Positions 8,244-17,423 of a DNA stretch of 64,000 nt are shown piece by piece. The notes below the pieces were generated by a model. The model ran no database searches, was not told the DNA's origin, and saw only the letters and a list, made by a program, of their open reading frames with translations. The stretch lies in assembly GCF_900115465.1 (NCBI RefSeq), contig NZ_FOWN01000003.1, positions 62,001 through 126,000 on the forward strand, in the 5' to 3' direction. This DNA comes from Halolactibacillus alkaliphilus. Its GTDB lineage: Bacteria > Bacillota > Bacilli > Bacillales > Amphibacillaceae. The position numbers and the translations under genes were made by a program. Numbering within the stretch: the first letter of the stretch is position 1; every line of letters begins with the position of its first letter.

Positions 8244-10487
8244 ATGACAATTCATGTGAATGATGCAAGCCTTTCATTTCACTTAACTAATAAACATGTC
8301 AGTTATATTTTTCGCGTCCTCGAAAAGAGCGCGCAACTCGAACATTTATACTACGGCAAATCCGTTCACCACCGGGATAATTTTTCCCACTTAATCGAAC
8401 GCGAGGTTCGCCCGTCGACCAATCGTTTTACAGATGACCATACGTCCTCTTTTGAGCATATTAAACAAGAATACCCTAGTTACGGGACGACAGATTTTCG
8501 TTATCCCGCCTTTACGATTGATCAACCTAACGGATCACACATTACTGATTTTCGCTTTAAACACTATGACGTTTTAAAAGGAAAACCGGCACTTAACGGT
8601 CTTCCACACACGTATATCGAAGCGACTGATGAAGCAGATACATTGATAATCACACTCACCGATGACACCATCGGCGTCACCTTGGAACTGTTTTATACCA
8701 TATACTCAGAGCGCGCCGTCATTACACGTCACAGCAAATTTACCAACAATAGTTCAAAAACATATACTTTATCAAATGCTCAATCAATGAGCATTGACTT
8801 CCCTGATGATGACTTTGACATGGTTCAATTAAACGGCGCCTGGGCAAGAGAAGCACACGTGGGCGTGTCACCTTTAAAAAAAGGGGTACAAGCAATTTCT
8901 AGTAACCGCGGCGCATCTGGTCATGTGCACAATCCGTTTATTGCACTAAAGAGACCTTATACGACCGAACAAACAGGCGAGGTATACGGCTTTAGTCTCG
9001 TTTATAGCGGAAACTTTAGAGGACAAGTTGAGGTAGACACGTATGATGTTAGTCGAGTATCACTCGGTATAAATCCATTTAGATTCGGATGGCAACTTAA
9101 ACCAAAGACAAGCTTTACAACACCTGAAGCCGTGATGGTCTATTCAACAAATGGATTATCAGGAATGAGTCAAATATTCCACCACCTATACCGCACCCGC
9201 TTAGCACGTGGCTACTGGCGCGACCGGACACGTCCGGTATTAATCAATAATTGGGAAGCGACTTACTTCGATTTTAACGAAGATAGAATATTAACCATTG
9301 CTAAAGAAGCTAAAAATCTCGGAATCGAACTGTTCGTTTTAGATGACGGCTGGTTTGGTAAACGCAATGATGACAGCTCATCACTAGGTGATTGGTTTGT
9401 CGACACAGCAAAACTACCTCATGGGATCGGTGCATTATCAAAGAAAGTCACCGACCTTGGTATGCGGTTTGGCTTATGGTTCGAGCCCGAAATGATTTCG
9501 ACTGGGACTACGTTATTTAAAGACCACCCTGATTGGCTGTTGGAAACACCTCAGCGTACACTGTCACACGGACGAAACCAGTACGTTTTGGACTTTTCTA
9601 GAGAGGATGTTGTTGAACACATCTTTCATTTAATGGATACCGTTATAAAGGACAGCACCATCAGCTACATTAAGTGGGATATGAACCGAAACATAACAGA
9701 AGCCTACTCACGCACACTTGAGGCACAAGCACAAGGCGAAGCGTTCCACCGTTATATTCTCGGTGTTTACGACCTATATGAAAGACTAACGACAAAATAC
9801 CCTGAGATTCTCTTTGAGTCATGCGCTGGTGGTGGCGGTCGCTTTGATCCAGGCCTACTATATTACGCGCCACAAACGTGGACAAGTGATGATACCGATG
9901 CTTGTGAGCGTTTGAAAATCCAATATGGAACATCTTTGGTCTATCCACTTTCCTCGATTGGATCACACGTCTCACAGATTCCTAATCACCAAGTCGGACG
10001 AAGAACGCCCCTTCAAACACGGGCAGATGTCGCTTATTTCGGAACATTTGGCTATGAGCTGGATGTAACAGAATTAACAGATCCAGAAAAAGCCGCTGTA
10101 AAAGAGCAAATAGCATTTTTTAAAGCGCATCGCGCCCTTATAAGTCAAGGTAACTTCCACCGTCTGCTTAGTCCATTCGAGTCAAACGAAACCGCGTGGA
10201 TGGTCGTAAGTGACGACCAATCAACCGCCCTTGTCGGTTACTACAAAGTGCTAGCTAAACCGAATGAAAGTTATAAACGCCTGAAGCTTACCGGACTGTC
10301 AGAAGATACACTCTATCACGTTGCTCCGCTAGGGACAGATTACTACGGATCAGAATTAATGGCCTACGGTATTATCCTCGCAGAGGACTTTACCGATCGC
10401 GCCCATGAGTACTGGGGACGTGAGCATCCTGGCGATTATCAATCACGGATTTTTACGTTAACAAAAAAACAACCTTACCCCTTTTAA
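8244..10487 (+). CDS. GH36 alpha-galactosidase (cytoplasmic)
   Basis: A 747-residue GH36 enzyme with an N-terminal beta-sandwich (about 1-325), a TIM barrel (330-650) and a C-terminal beta domain. The nucleophile is Asp479 (YIKWDMNR) and the acid/base Asp549 (WTSDDTD); FVLDDGWFGKRNDD and CAGGGGRFD are family signatures. Length matches AgaN/AgaA-type bacterial enzymes. With no signal peptide, it removes alpha-1,6-galactose from imported galactomannooligosaccharides, or acts on raffinose-type sugars. The RBS is GAGGTGA. The gene is followed by two hairpins, and no galactose pathway genes are in the window. Confidence 0.94.
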   Translation: MTIHVNDASLSFHLTNKHVSYIFRVLEKSAQLEHLYYGKSVHHRDNFSHLIEREVRPSTNRFTDDHTSSFEHIKQEYPSYGTTDFRYPAFTIDQPNGSHITDFRFKHYDVLKGKPALNGLPHTYIEATDEADTLIITLTDDTIGVTLELFYTIYSERAVITRHSKFTNNSSKTYTLSNAQSMSIDFPDDDFDMVQLNGAWAREAHVGVSPLKKGVQAISSNRGASGHVHNPFIALKRPYTTEQTGEVYGFSLVYSGNFRGQVEVDTYDVSRVSLGINPFRFGWQLKPKTSFTTPEAVMVYSTNGLSGMSQIFHHLYRTRLARGYWRDRTRPVLINNWEATYFDFNEDRILTIAKEAKNLGIELFVLDDGWFGKRNDDSSSLGDWFVDTAKLPHGIGALSKKVTDLGMRFGLWFEPEMISTGTTLFKDHPDWLLETPQRTLSHGRNQYVLDFSREDVVEHIFHLMDTVIKDSTISYIKWDMNRNITEAYSRTLEAQAQGEAFHRYILGVYDLYERLTTKYPEILFESCAGGGGRFDPGLLYYAPQTWTSDDTDACERLKIQYGTSLVYPLSSIGSHVSQIPNHQVGRRTPLQTRADVAYFGTFGYELDVTELTDPEKAAVKEQIAFFKAHRALISQGNFHRLLSPFESNETAWMVVSDDQSTALVGYYKVLAKPNESYKRLKLTGLSEDTLYHVAPLGTDYYGSELMAYGIILAEDFTDRAHEYWGREHPGDYQSRIFTLTKKQPYPF

Positions 10488-10496
10488 AAATAAAAG

Positions 10497-10515
10497 GCCA
10501 GCTACCCCCCTGGCC
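10497..10515 (+). terminator. hairpin after GH36 gene
   Basis: GGCCAG and CTGGCC enclose a C-rich seven-base loop directly after the stop. An A/T stretch follows, so it is a weak terminator. Confidence 0.5.
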
Positions 10516-10537
10516 AAATATATTTAAACTTCAACAG

Positions 10538-10572
10538 AAAGTGGCGTGCATCAATCGGATGCACGCCACTTT
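10538..10572. terminator. strong convergent hairpin between GH36 and CE7 genes
   Basis: A perfect 15-bp stem (AAAGTGGCGTGCATC and its complement) has a five-base loop between convergent genes. The T tract is short in both directions, but it most likely ends transcripts from both sides. Confidence 0.6.
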
Positions 10573-10639
10573 CACATTTACTATTTTTCCAATACTCAAC
10601 TTACAGCTAAATGATACTAAACAACCCGCTACACACGTA

Positions 10640-11593
10640 TTATAATGACCGGAAATAATTAAATGCTTCATCCGCATGAAGCGGTATATACTCATGCCCG
10701 TGTTCAGGATAAAGGTGATGCGTTTTCTTTGTATTCAACTTGTTAAATACAGCAAACTGGGTAGACGGCGGACAAATAGCATCACGCATACCCGTCACCA
10801 TAATAACCTCACTTTTTATCCGTGATGCTAAATGTTGTAAATCAATGTAACCTAATTTTAAAAATGTTTCATCCGCCTTCTCATGCATCGGATCAACATT
10901 TCTAAAATAAAATGAGATTTCTTCATAAGCGGAGTTAGTCACATCCATTTCCCAGGCGCGTTTATAGTCACTTAAAAAAGGATACACACTGTAGGTCTTC
11001 TTAATTTCCGGCACTAAACTTGCCACCGCCAGCGCTAACGCCCCGCCTTGACTTTGACCATATGAACCTATTCGGTTTGAATCTATCCCATCGATGGTTT
11101 GTATTATTTTAACAAGGTGAGCCGCATCTAAAAAAACTGATCGATAATAGAGATTTTTCGGGTCTTGATCTTTTAAACCGCGGATAATATGGCCCCGTAC
11201 TGTCGGTCCAATTGTGACGATAGCATCCTCACTTAACCCCCCTTGCCCTCGACAGTCCATCGCAAAAACATGGATTCCCTCTTTAGCATAAGCGATTTTT
11301 TCTAACCAATCGCCGCTATCAACACCATAACCATGAAACATTACCACCGCTTGCCCTGTCGGCCGGTGAGGTTTTGCCCATTTCACATGAACCCTCACAC
11401 CACCAATCCCTGTGAAGGTGAGGTGATAAAGCGTCACATCGGAAATAGCCATATCCGCCGCTGTTATCTCATAACCTAACGATAACTCCTTTAATTCATC
11501 CAGTGACGCTTCCCAATACCAATCAAAGTTCGTCGGCTTAGGATTTTTCCCTTGATACTGCTTTAACTCTGGTAAAGACATGTCCATGTGCAT
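10640..11593 (-). CDS. CE7 acetylesterase (acetyl xylan esterase / cephalosporin C deacetylase family)
   Basis: A 317-residue alpha/beta hydrolase with the CE7 hallmarks: RGQGG, the nucleophile serine in GQSQGG, the catalytic aspartate in TGMRDAICPP and the histidine in YPEHGHEY. The start follows the previous stop by two bases with AGAGG eight bases upstream. It has no signal peptide, so it removes acetyl groups from imported oligosaccharides in the cytoplasm. CE7 enzymes are usually tied to xylan, but here the neighbour is a GH113 mannanase, so acetylated mannooligosaccharides are the likely substrate (inferred). Confidence 0.9.
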   Translation of the reverse strand: MHMDMSLPELKQYQGKNPKPTNFDWYWEASLDELKELSLGYEITAADMAISDVTLYHLTFTGIGGVRVHVKWAKPHRPTGQAVVMFHGYGVDSGDWLEKIAYAKEGIHVFAMDCRGQGGLSEDAIVTIGPTVRGHIIRGLKDQDPKNLYYRSVFLDAAHLVKIIQTIDGIDSNRIGSYGQSQGGALALAVASLVPEIKKTYSVYPFLSDYKRAWEMDVTNSAYEEISFYFRNVDPMHEKADETFLKLGYIDLQHLASRIKSEVIMVTGMRDAICPPSTQFAVFNKLNTKKTHHLYPEHGHEYIPLHADEAFNYFRSL

Positions 11594-11595
11594 AA

Positions 11596-12534
11596 CTAGT
11601 GCCTCTTCTCTCGTGTGTAATAATTATATATGACGTCCGCTGCTGGTTTCCCATACACACCATAACCGTCATCTGTCACAGCTTCTTCATGTGTATGAAG
11701 AAGCGTATTCCAATCCCATAAGCCAAACCCTGACACAAAGTCACGTTGTCCGGCGGCTTCAAACATCTCACGGTAGAAGGCCGCTTGCTCTTTTATATTT
11801 ACTTCGCCCACATGATTCCAATCATTCGGTATATAACTCGATCCTGTTCGACTTGGACAACCTGCTTCTGCGAAGAAAAATGGCTTGTTGTATTTTTTTA
11901 CAACCGTTTCTATCCGGTCTAATTCTCTTTCCCACGTGCCAGTAGGGTAATAGCCACTCGATGACAACACATCCACCGCATCCCAAAACGGCACATGATC
12001 TTCTTGATATTTATCGGTGTTATAACTGACTAACCCGTGATACACCTGTTTCACTTCTAGAATTAATTGGCGCCACTCATCCGCACGCCGTTCAGTTTGC
12101 ACCATTTCACAACCGACAATCACCATCTCACAATCCGTTACCTCAGCGATTTTAGCATAGTGTAGCTGATAATCAGTATAAGACTTAAACCAATCTGACC
12201 ATTTCGGCTCACACGGCACATCTACATCAAAGAAATTAATATGCGCTCGCCATGTGCCATCTTTACAATTGACTGTTGGTTTTAGAATCACACGTAACCC
12301 AAGTGATTTGGCATAATCAATCATAGCGATTAACTCGTCATCACTAACCATATGATCCCCTACATAATCCACCTTTGTCGTATGCGCTGTGTCTTGTAGT
12401 GCGCTGATGGCAATAATGACTGTATCACTCGCCGTATTCATCTGCATCAAACGCAAGCTTTCTTTTGCCTCTTGTTTTAGAAAATCACCTCTTCGACTAT
12501 CCCAACCAAATGTAAATCCTTTAATAAATATCAT
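11596..12534 (-). CDS. GH113 beta-1,4-mannanase (intracellular)
   Basis: A 312-residue TIM-barrel glycosidase. It starts KGFTFGW, a typical GH113 opening, with predicted acid/base Glu143 in VGCEMVQ and nucleophile Glu223 in FFAEAGCPSR. Length fits single-domain GH113 enzymes such as the Alicyclobacillus one. There is no signal peptide or binding module, so it shortens imported mannooligosaccharides inside the cell, feeding the phosphorylases and the GH2 enzyme. AAGGATGG precedes the ATG. It is cotranscribed with the CE7 esterase, and a terminator-like hairpin separates it from the upstream GH130 gene, so it may depend on readthrough or a weak local promoter. Confidence 0.88.
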   Translation of the reverse strand: MIFIKGFTFGWDSRRGDFLKQEAKESLRLMQMNTASDTVIIAISALQDTAHTTKVDYVGDHMVSDDELIAMIDYAKSLGLRVILKPTVNCKDGTWRAHINFFDVDVPCEPKWSDWFKSYTDYQLHYAKIAEVTDCEMVIVGCEMVQTERRADEWRQLILEVKQVYHGLVSYNTDKYQEDHVPFWDAVDVLSSSGYYPTGTWERELDRIETVVKKYNKPFFFAEAGCPSRTGSSYIPNDWNHVGEVNIKEQAAFYREMFEAAGQRDFVSGFGLWDWNTLLHTHEEAVTDDGYGVYGKPAADVIYNYYTREKRH

Positions 12535-12613
12535 TTAAACCATCCTTATCTTTACCTTATTGTCCTTCTTGTTGTTTTCGTTACCGCGTTCTTTTATATA
12601 TCCACCTTCAAAA

Positions 12614-12649
12614 GAAGCTAGTATACCAGATGTTCGGCATACTAGCTTC
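12614..12649 (-). terminator. intra-cluster terminator after GH130 gene
   Basis: The minus-strand stem GAAGCTAGTATGCC pairs with GGTATACTAGCTTC across eight bases and is followed by TTTTG. It probably reduces transcription into the GH113-CE7 pair. Confidence 0.7.
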
Positions 12650-12655
12650 AAACAA

Positions 12656-13678
12656 TTATTTACGTCCAATTTCCTCATCATCTGCGACAACTTCTGATGT
12701 TTCTTTTACATATGCTACAATTTCCTCTACTGTCGTATAAGCAAGACCTACATACGTATCAGCTGCACCATAATAAATCGCAATTTTCCCTGACTCCCCA
12801 TCATGCAATGTCGCACATGGGAAAATAACATTATCGACAAAGCCCGTCGTTTCATAAGACTCTTCCGGTGTTAACACAAAGTTCTTTGAGCGATATTTAA
12901 CTTTTGACGGTTCTTCTAAATCTAAAATAACCGCACCCATCGAATAAACAAAGCCATTACATGTCCCCGTCACACCGTGATAGAACATCAGCCAACCTTC
13001 AGACGTTTCAATCGGCGCTGGACCACCACCAATTTTCACATTTTGCCACCAGCCGTAACCACCTTTGGTCATAACATGACGGTGTTTACCCCAGTAAGTC
13101 ATATCTGGCGATTCACTTAAGAAAACATCACCAAATGGCGTATGACCACTGTCACTTGGGCGTGAAAGCATCACATAGTTCCCATTAATCTTGCGAGGGA
13201 AAAGTACCCCATTCCGGTTAAACGGTAAGAAAGGATTTTCTAAGCGGACAAACGTTTTAAAATCATCTGTCTTCGCTACACCAATCGCGGCACCATAAAA
13301 GTCTGTACACCAGATAATGTAATACGTATCTTCTACTTTTAGTAAACGCGGATCATAAGCTGAAGGCGGTTGGAAACCGTTACCTTCTTCATCCACAAAC
13401 GGAATCTTTTCCTCTTCAATAGACCAGTTCAAAGCATCCTCACTATAACCTAAATGAAGGTGCGGACGACCATCGATCGTTTCTGCACGAAATACCCCGA
13501 TAAATTTATCTTCATAGCTTACAACCGCACTGTTAAAAATACGCGAGATACCTTTTGCAGGGTTACGCTTAATGATAGGGTTTTGACTATGACGCCAAAC
13601 AGGTGCGTTCAAACCTTCTGGTTTGTCCTCCCACGGCAAATTCTTTATGTTTTCAGCAATCATTTTTACTTTAGACAT
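12656..13678 (-). CDS. GH130 beta-1,4-mannooligosaccharide phosphorylase
   Basis: A 340-residue five-blade GH130 enzyme. The proton donor is Asp109 in SAYDPRL; RNPAKGISRIFNSAVV, VLFPRKINGNYVMLSRP and KIGGGPAPIETSEGWL are family blocks. It uses phosphate to release alpha-mannose-1-phosphate from the non-reducing end of mannooligosaccharides. The shorter length and the sequence around the catalytic aspartate fit subfamily 2 (mannooligosaccharide phosphorylase) better than the second GH130 of this window. It follows the importer permeases in the same operon, 24 bases after the last one. Subfamily assignment is from memory of the family, not alignment. Confidence 0.88.
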   Translation of the reverse strand: MSKVKMIAENIKNLPWEDKPEGLNAPVWRHSQNPIIKRNPAKGISRIFNSAVVSYEDKFIGVFRAETIDGRPHLHLGYSEDALNWSIEEEKIPFVDEEGNGFQPPSAYDPRLLKVEDTYYIIWCTDFYGAAIGVAKTDDFKTFVRLENPFLPFNRNGVLFPRKINGNYVMLSRPSDSGHTPFGDVFLSESPDMTYWGKHRHVMTKGGYGWWQNVKIGGGPAPIETSEGWLMFYHGVTGTCNGFVYSMGAVILDLEEPSKVKYRSKNFVLTPEESYETTGFVDNVIFPCATLHDGESGKIAIYYGAADTYVGLAYTTVEEIVAYVKETSEVVADDEEIGRK

Positions 13679-13702
13679 GTTGTTGTCCCCTTTCTTGATC
13701 AG

Positions 13703-14533
13703 TTATTTAACTGATCCGTTAGTTAATCCGTTATAAATATATTTTTGTAAGAAAATGAACGCGATCAGCGTTGGAATAATCGCAATCATGACACCCGCTG
13801 TAATAACCTGCCATTCCGCTCCGAAAGGTCCCTGGAACTTAAAAAGCGAGGTCGAGATGACTTGTAAGTCTGTCTTTGGCATGTATAAAAACGGGGTATA
13901 AAAGTCGTTATACACATTGACCCCTTTAATAATAAACACCGTTACAATCGCCGGCTTCAAAAGGGGTAAAACGATTTTTCGGTAAATCGTAAGGTATGAA
14001 GCACCGTCAAGCATTGCTGATTCGTCAAGCGAGACCGAAATCGAATCCATAAATTGAAGGAAGATATAAACGGCAATAATATCTGTCCCTAGATATAAAA
14101 CAATTGCTGCGAAAATTGTATTAAACAACCCTAGGCGGTGTATAATTTGAAACGTCGCCACTTGTGTTGTAACTGCTGGAATTAACGTCGCAAGTAAGAA
14201 AGCACCCAGTATATACTTACTTCCTTTAAATGTGAATCTATGCAGAACAAACGCGACCATGGAACCAATCAATGTTGTTCCAATAACTGAGATAATCAGA
14301 ATGATGACGGTATTTTTAAAACCCACCATCATATTACCTTCACTGAATGCACGTCTGTAATTTTCAAAGTTAAGCCAGTTTTCAGGCATTGTTAAAGCAC
14401 CCGTCGATCCATACTCTGTTCCCGTCTTAAACGAAGCAAAGAAAATAGCTAGAATCGGGATAATCGCAAAAGCTGCACCGAGAATAAGCGTTAAGTATTT
14501 AACTACGATTGCTAGATTTTTTTTGGTCTCCAC
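13703..14533 (-). CDS. CUT1 sugar ABC transporter permease (MalG/LacG-like)
   Basis: Inner-membrane permease with six predicted helices and the EAA loop DESAMLDGASYLTIYRKIVLPLLKP, which docks the ATPase. I place the start at GTG 14533 (276 aa), four bases after the previous stop with GAGGGGG nine bases before it; a GTG at 14551 would lie on top of that ribosome site. It pairs with the next permease to import mannooligosaccharides. No ATPase gene accompanies it, so a shared MsmX-type ATPase is presumed. Confidence 0.88.
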   Translation of the reverse strand: METKKNLAIVVKYLTLILGAAFAIIPILAIFFASFKTGTEYGSTGALTMPENWLNFENYRRAFSEGNMMVGFKNTVIILIISVIGTTLIGSMVAFVLHRFTFKGSKYILGAFLLATLIPAVTTQVATFQIIHRLGLFNTIFAAIVLYLGTDIIAVYIFLQFMDSISVSLDESAMLDGASYLTIYRKIVLPLLKPAIVTVFIIKGVNVYNDFYTPFLYMPKTDLQVISTSLFKFQGPFGAEWQVITAGVMIAIIPTLIAFIFLQKYIYNGLTNGSVK

Positions 14534-14537
14534 TTTG

Positions 14538-15443
14538 TCAATCCCCCTCACTAAAGAATTTTCTCTGTATACCCGTTACAACAACAACGATAAACAGTAA
14601 CACAACGGCCATCGCAGAACCAAGGCCAATCTTTCCATATCTAAAGGCCGTATTAACCGTTTGAATAACAAAGGTTGCACTACCATTTGCCCCACCCGTC
14701 ATAATGAACGGTATTTCAAACGCACTTAACGAACCGCTAACTGCTAAAATTAAATTAAGTGATACGATAATCTTAATGCTAGGTAAAATAATATAGATAA
14801 ATTGATGCCAACGATTTGCCCCATCAATTTCTGAAGCTTCATAAATTTCATTCGGAATGGACGATATTGCTCCGAGGAAAATAATAAAGTTAAAACCCAT
14901 ATAGCGCCAAACTGACACACCCGCTAGTGAGATGTTAATAAGTTTCGGATTCCCTAGCCACATTTGTGTGTAATCACCTAATCCAATCGCGTGAAGAACG
15001 GTATCAAGCGTACCGTCTGCTCTGAAAAACAATAAGAACATTAAACCAATCGCTACACCGTTTAGTAAGTAAGGGAAGAACAAAACGCCTTTAAAAAAGT
15101 TTTTGAACTTCACTTCAAAACTAAGGATGGTCGCAAAATATAAAGCGATCCCCAATTGGACAAACGTCGCGAAAAAGTAATACAAACTGACTCTAAACAC
15201 TGAAAAATATTCAGGGTTTGAAAAAATGGTTTTGTAGTTGTCAAGCCCAACAAAGTTCATCTTGCTGTAACCATTCCAATCGGTAAAGCTATACCAAAAC
15301 ATGTTAATGACCGGCAAGAACGCGAACGTCGCAAGTAAGGTCATTGGCACCGCCAAAAATGCGATAATAATTATATTTCGTTGTGCTTTGTATGAAATAT
15401 TCGAAAAGCTCATTTTGCTTATTATTTCTTTAAGTTTAGACAA
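14538..15443 (-). CDS. CUT1 sugar ABC transporter permease (MalF/LacF-like)
   Basis: Membrane permease, six to seven helices, with the EAA motif YEASEIDGANRWHQFIYIILP. The longest frame begins at 15482, but its codons 9-11 are AGG AGG TGC, a perfect ribosome site for TTG at 15443 nine bases later, so the TTG start (301 aa) is preferred. It lies between the binding-protein gene and the MalG-like permease. By context it imports beta-mannooligosaccharides. Confidence 0.88.
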   Translation of the reverse strand: MSKLKEIISKMSFSNISYKAQRNIIIIAFLAVPMTLLATFAFLPVINMFWYSFTDWNGYSKMNFVGLDNYKTIFSNPEYFSVFRVSLYYFFATFVQLGIALYFATILSFEVKFKNFFKGVLFFPYLLNGVAIGLMFLLFFRADGTLDTVLHAIGLGDYTQMWLGNPKLINISLAGVSVWRYMGFNFIIFLGAISSIPNEIYEASEIDGANRWHQFIYIILPSIKIIVSLNLILAVSGSLSAFEIPFIMTGGANGSATFVIQTVNTAFRYGKIGLGSAMAVVLLFIVVVVTGIQRKFFSEGD

Positions 15444-15512
15444 GAGTCCGCACCTCCTATTTAAGGTTATCTCTAGACGCAAGCGTTGTTAAAACTATTT
15501 TTTATCTTTTAA

Positions 15513-15552
15513 GATGAGAAAAGGAGTACGATGAACGCACTCCCTTTTCATC
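15513..15552 (-). terminator. hairpin between binding-protein and permease genes
   Basis: GATGAAAAGGGAGT pairs with ACTCCTTTTCTCATC (one bulge) on the minus strand, followed by TTAAAAG. Such a partial terminator or RNA-stabilising hairpin commonly keeps binding protein levels above permease levels. Confidence 0.55.
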
Positions 15553-15571
15553 TGATCTACTTGTTGTTTTA

Positions 15572-16939
15572 CTATTCCATAATTTTGTTGTAAGCTGCTT
15601 CCCAAGCATCGTTCCAACTGTTCATCACATCATCAAATGTCATGTCACGGTTACCAATAGCTGCTTCAACCAACACTTGTTTTTTATCTTGACCCCAGAG
15701 ACCAACTTCGGATTCATTATCAATCTCGTCTAATTTACCTTGTAACTCTTCAGGAGATGGCTCAAGCATAACGAACTCTGCTCCTGCTGCCTCTGCTTCA
15801 GCTAACGCCTCTGGAAGTGGCACTTCTTTAGAAGCACTGATTCCGCCTGCTTGTTCAACAGAGTAACCTGATTCATTGATGAACCAATCAACCCAAGCAA
15901 AAGCTGCCGGTTTATTATCACTAAATTTACTAATAGAAACATTATAGTCAGCACCTAGTGAAAATAGCGTACGATCTTGATCATTCGGATAAGCCATAAT
16001 CGCGATATCATCTGCGTTCGGACCTGAACTTTGAATCTGTTCAAGCGCCCATGAACCAAGAACCATCGTTGCGATTTCACCATTGTTCATCATAACTTTT
16101 GATGCTTCCCAGTCAGTTGTGAGAGGATCATTTTCGATTAAACCTTGTTCAGCTACATCATACATTAACTTATAATGTTCGTAGTGTGGGTCACCCGCTT
16201 CAAACGGGCGTGGATCATCTAAAATATCGATATTGTAGTATGTTTCGCTACCTGCCGTTGTTGATAACGCACCTTGCCACTGCGTTAACGGCCAAGCATC
16301 TGCATAGTTTGTGTAAAGTGGAATCGCATCTGTGTTATCTTTAACCATTTGTAATGCTTCTAAAAATTCCGCTTGTGTTTCTGGTAATTCAGTAACGCCA
16401 GCTTCTTCAAACACAGCTTTATTGTAAATAACTCCTGTATACGTTACAGCAATCGGAATACCGTAAACCGTGCCATTAACTGCACGCTCTTCGACACCTA
16501 AGAAGTTCTGTTCCATATCAGCCAATGAACCCATCGGTTCAAAGAAGTTAGGAATATCTTGAATCGGTACTTCAACCGGTAAATACTGAACATCACCGAA
16601 ATCTTGGGTATTAATACGAGGCATAATGTCGCCGCCATAATCATTTAACGCTTCAAACACAACGTTTACATTTGGATATTTCGCTTCAAATTGTTCTTTG
16701 TACTCTTGGTACACCGAATCAACGATATCGGTACGGTGTGTAAGAACCGTTAAGTCTCCTTCAATTTCTTCAGGATCCATGTCTTTCCACGCCTCATGCA
16801 TTGGTTTTTCTTCAGAAGAACCATTATCATCTGAACCGCCGTCACCTGAGTCTGTCGCATTGTCATTATCGCCGCCACATGCCGCCAACATCACAAGTAG
16901 GAATAAACTCATAAATAAAACCATTAACTTTTTACCCAT
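15572..16939 (-). CDS. sugar-binding lipoprotein of CUT1 ABC importer
   Basis: A 455-residue family 1 extracellular solute-binding protein. The signal peptide ends in the lipobox LAAC, followed by an acidic D/S/G-rich linker (about 21-45) and the periplasmic-binding fold with motifs such as YGIPIAVTYTGVIYNKAVFEEAG and NNGEIATMVLGSW. It is tethered to the outer face of the membrane and captures oligosaccharides released by the GH26 enzyme. It is the first gene of the importer operon, behind a cre site and a candidate operator. The mannooligosaccharide ligand is inferred from neighbours. Confidence 0.9.
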   Translation of the reverse strand: MGKKLMVLFMSLFLLVMLAACGGDNDNATDSGDGGSDDNGSSEEKPMHEAWKDMDPEEIEGDLTVLTHRTDIVDSVYQEYKEQFEAKYPNVNVVFEALNDYGGDIMPRINTQDFGDVQYLPVEVPIQDIPNFFEPMGSLADMEQNFLGVEERAVNGTVYGIPIAVTYTGVIYNKAVFEEAGVTELPETQAEFLEALQMVKDNTDAIPLYTNYADAWPLTQWQGALSTTAGSETYYNIDILDDPRPFEAGDPHYEHYKLMYDVAEQGLIENDPLTTDWEASKVMMNNGEIATMVLGSWALEQIQSSGPNADDIAIMAYPNDQDRTLFSLGADYNVSISKFSDNKPAAFAWVDWFINESGYSVEQAGGISASKEVPLPEALAEAEAAGAEFVMLEPSPEELQGKLDEIDNESEVGLWGQDKKQVLVEAAIGNRDMTFDDVMNSWNDAWEAAYNKIME

Positions 16940-16989
16940 AATTAAACACCCTTTCTTTTCTTTTCAAACTTATTATTAACTTAACTTTT

Positions 16990-17005
16990 AAGTTATCGCT
17001 AAGCT
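16990..17005. promoter_or_regulatory. candidate LacI-type operator, importer operon
   Basis: AAGTTATCGCTAAGCT has a perfect left half-site AAGTTATC and a degenerate right half. It lies 51 bases upstream of the binding-protein start. A second inverted repeat TAACTT-TT-AAGTTA overlaps it on the left. Confidence 0.55.
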
Positions 17006-17023
17006 AATAACTGTATTGTATAT

Positions 17024-17037
17024 TGAAAACGTTTACT
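17024..17037. promoter_or_regulatory. cre site, importer operon
   Basis: TGAAAACGTTTACT matches the CcpA cre consensus at every fixed position but the last base. It lies about 85 bases upstream of the binding-protein gene. Confidence 0.65.
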
Positions 17038-17347
17038 CGTCAATAGGTTTTTCATAATTTATTATTGTTTTTACTTAACCAATTAGTTAACAATAGCGTT
17101 CTTTAACTTAACTCACTCAAACAACCTTCACACCCCAACACTCCTGAAGCATAACTATACAAGTAAGCTTGTTTCCTTTTACACCAGCTAACTTTATTAT
17201 ATTAAAACTTACAGAAAATCATTACTATAAAATATTAATATTAAGTTATTTGATCATTTTTTACTTAACATTACTTTTCTTACTTAATTATAATCCTTGA
17301 AATAAACGTTCGGTGGATATGCCACTCTTAATTTAACACGGAAAATA
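17038..17347. other. AT-rich intergenic stretch without recognised gene
   Basis: Very AT-rich sequence with several TTAACTTA-like repeats lies between the importer promoter and the convergent-looking terminator of the DUF624 gene. I see no open reading frame with a ribosome site and no RNA signature. Confidence 0.5.
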
Positions 17348-17408
17348 ACGCACATAAAACCGAGGATTAGTCTCTATAAACCTAACCCCCGGTATCATGT
17401 GCGTTTTT
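17348..17408 (-). terminator. long stem-loop after DUF624 gene
   Basis: Outer arms CGCACAT and ATGTGCG and inner arms around CCGAGGATTAG and CTAACCCCCGG make a long interrupted stem, with TTTTT on the plus side and TTATTTT on the minus side. It can work in both directions. Confidence 0.65.
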
Positions 17409-17423
17409 CACTTAAACAACAAC

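Noticed and set aside
10538-10572. Long hairpin as a possible tRNA or small RNA
   Set aside because: It is a simple 15-bp stem with a five-base loop between convergent genes, without cloverleaf features or a promoter.
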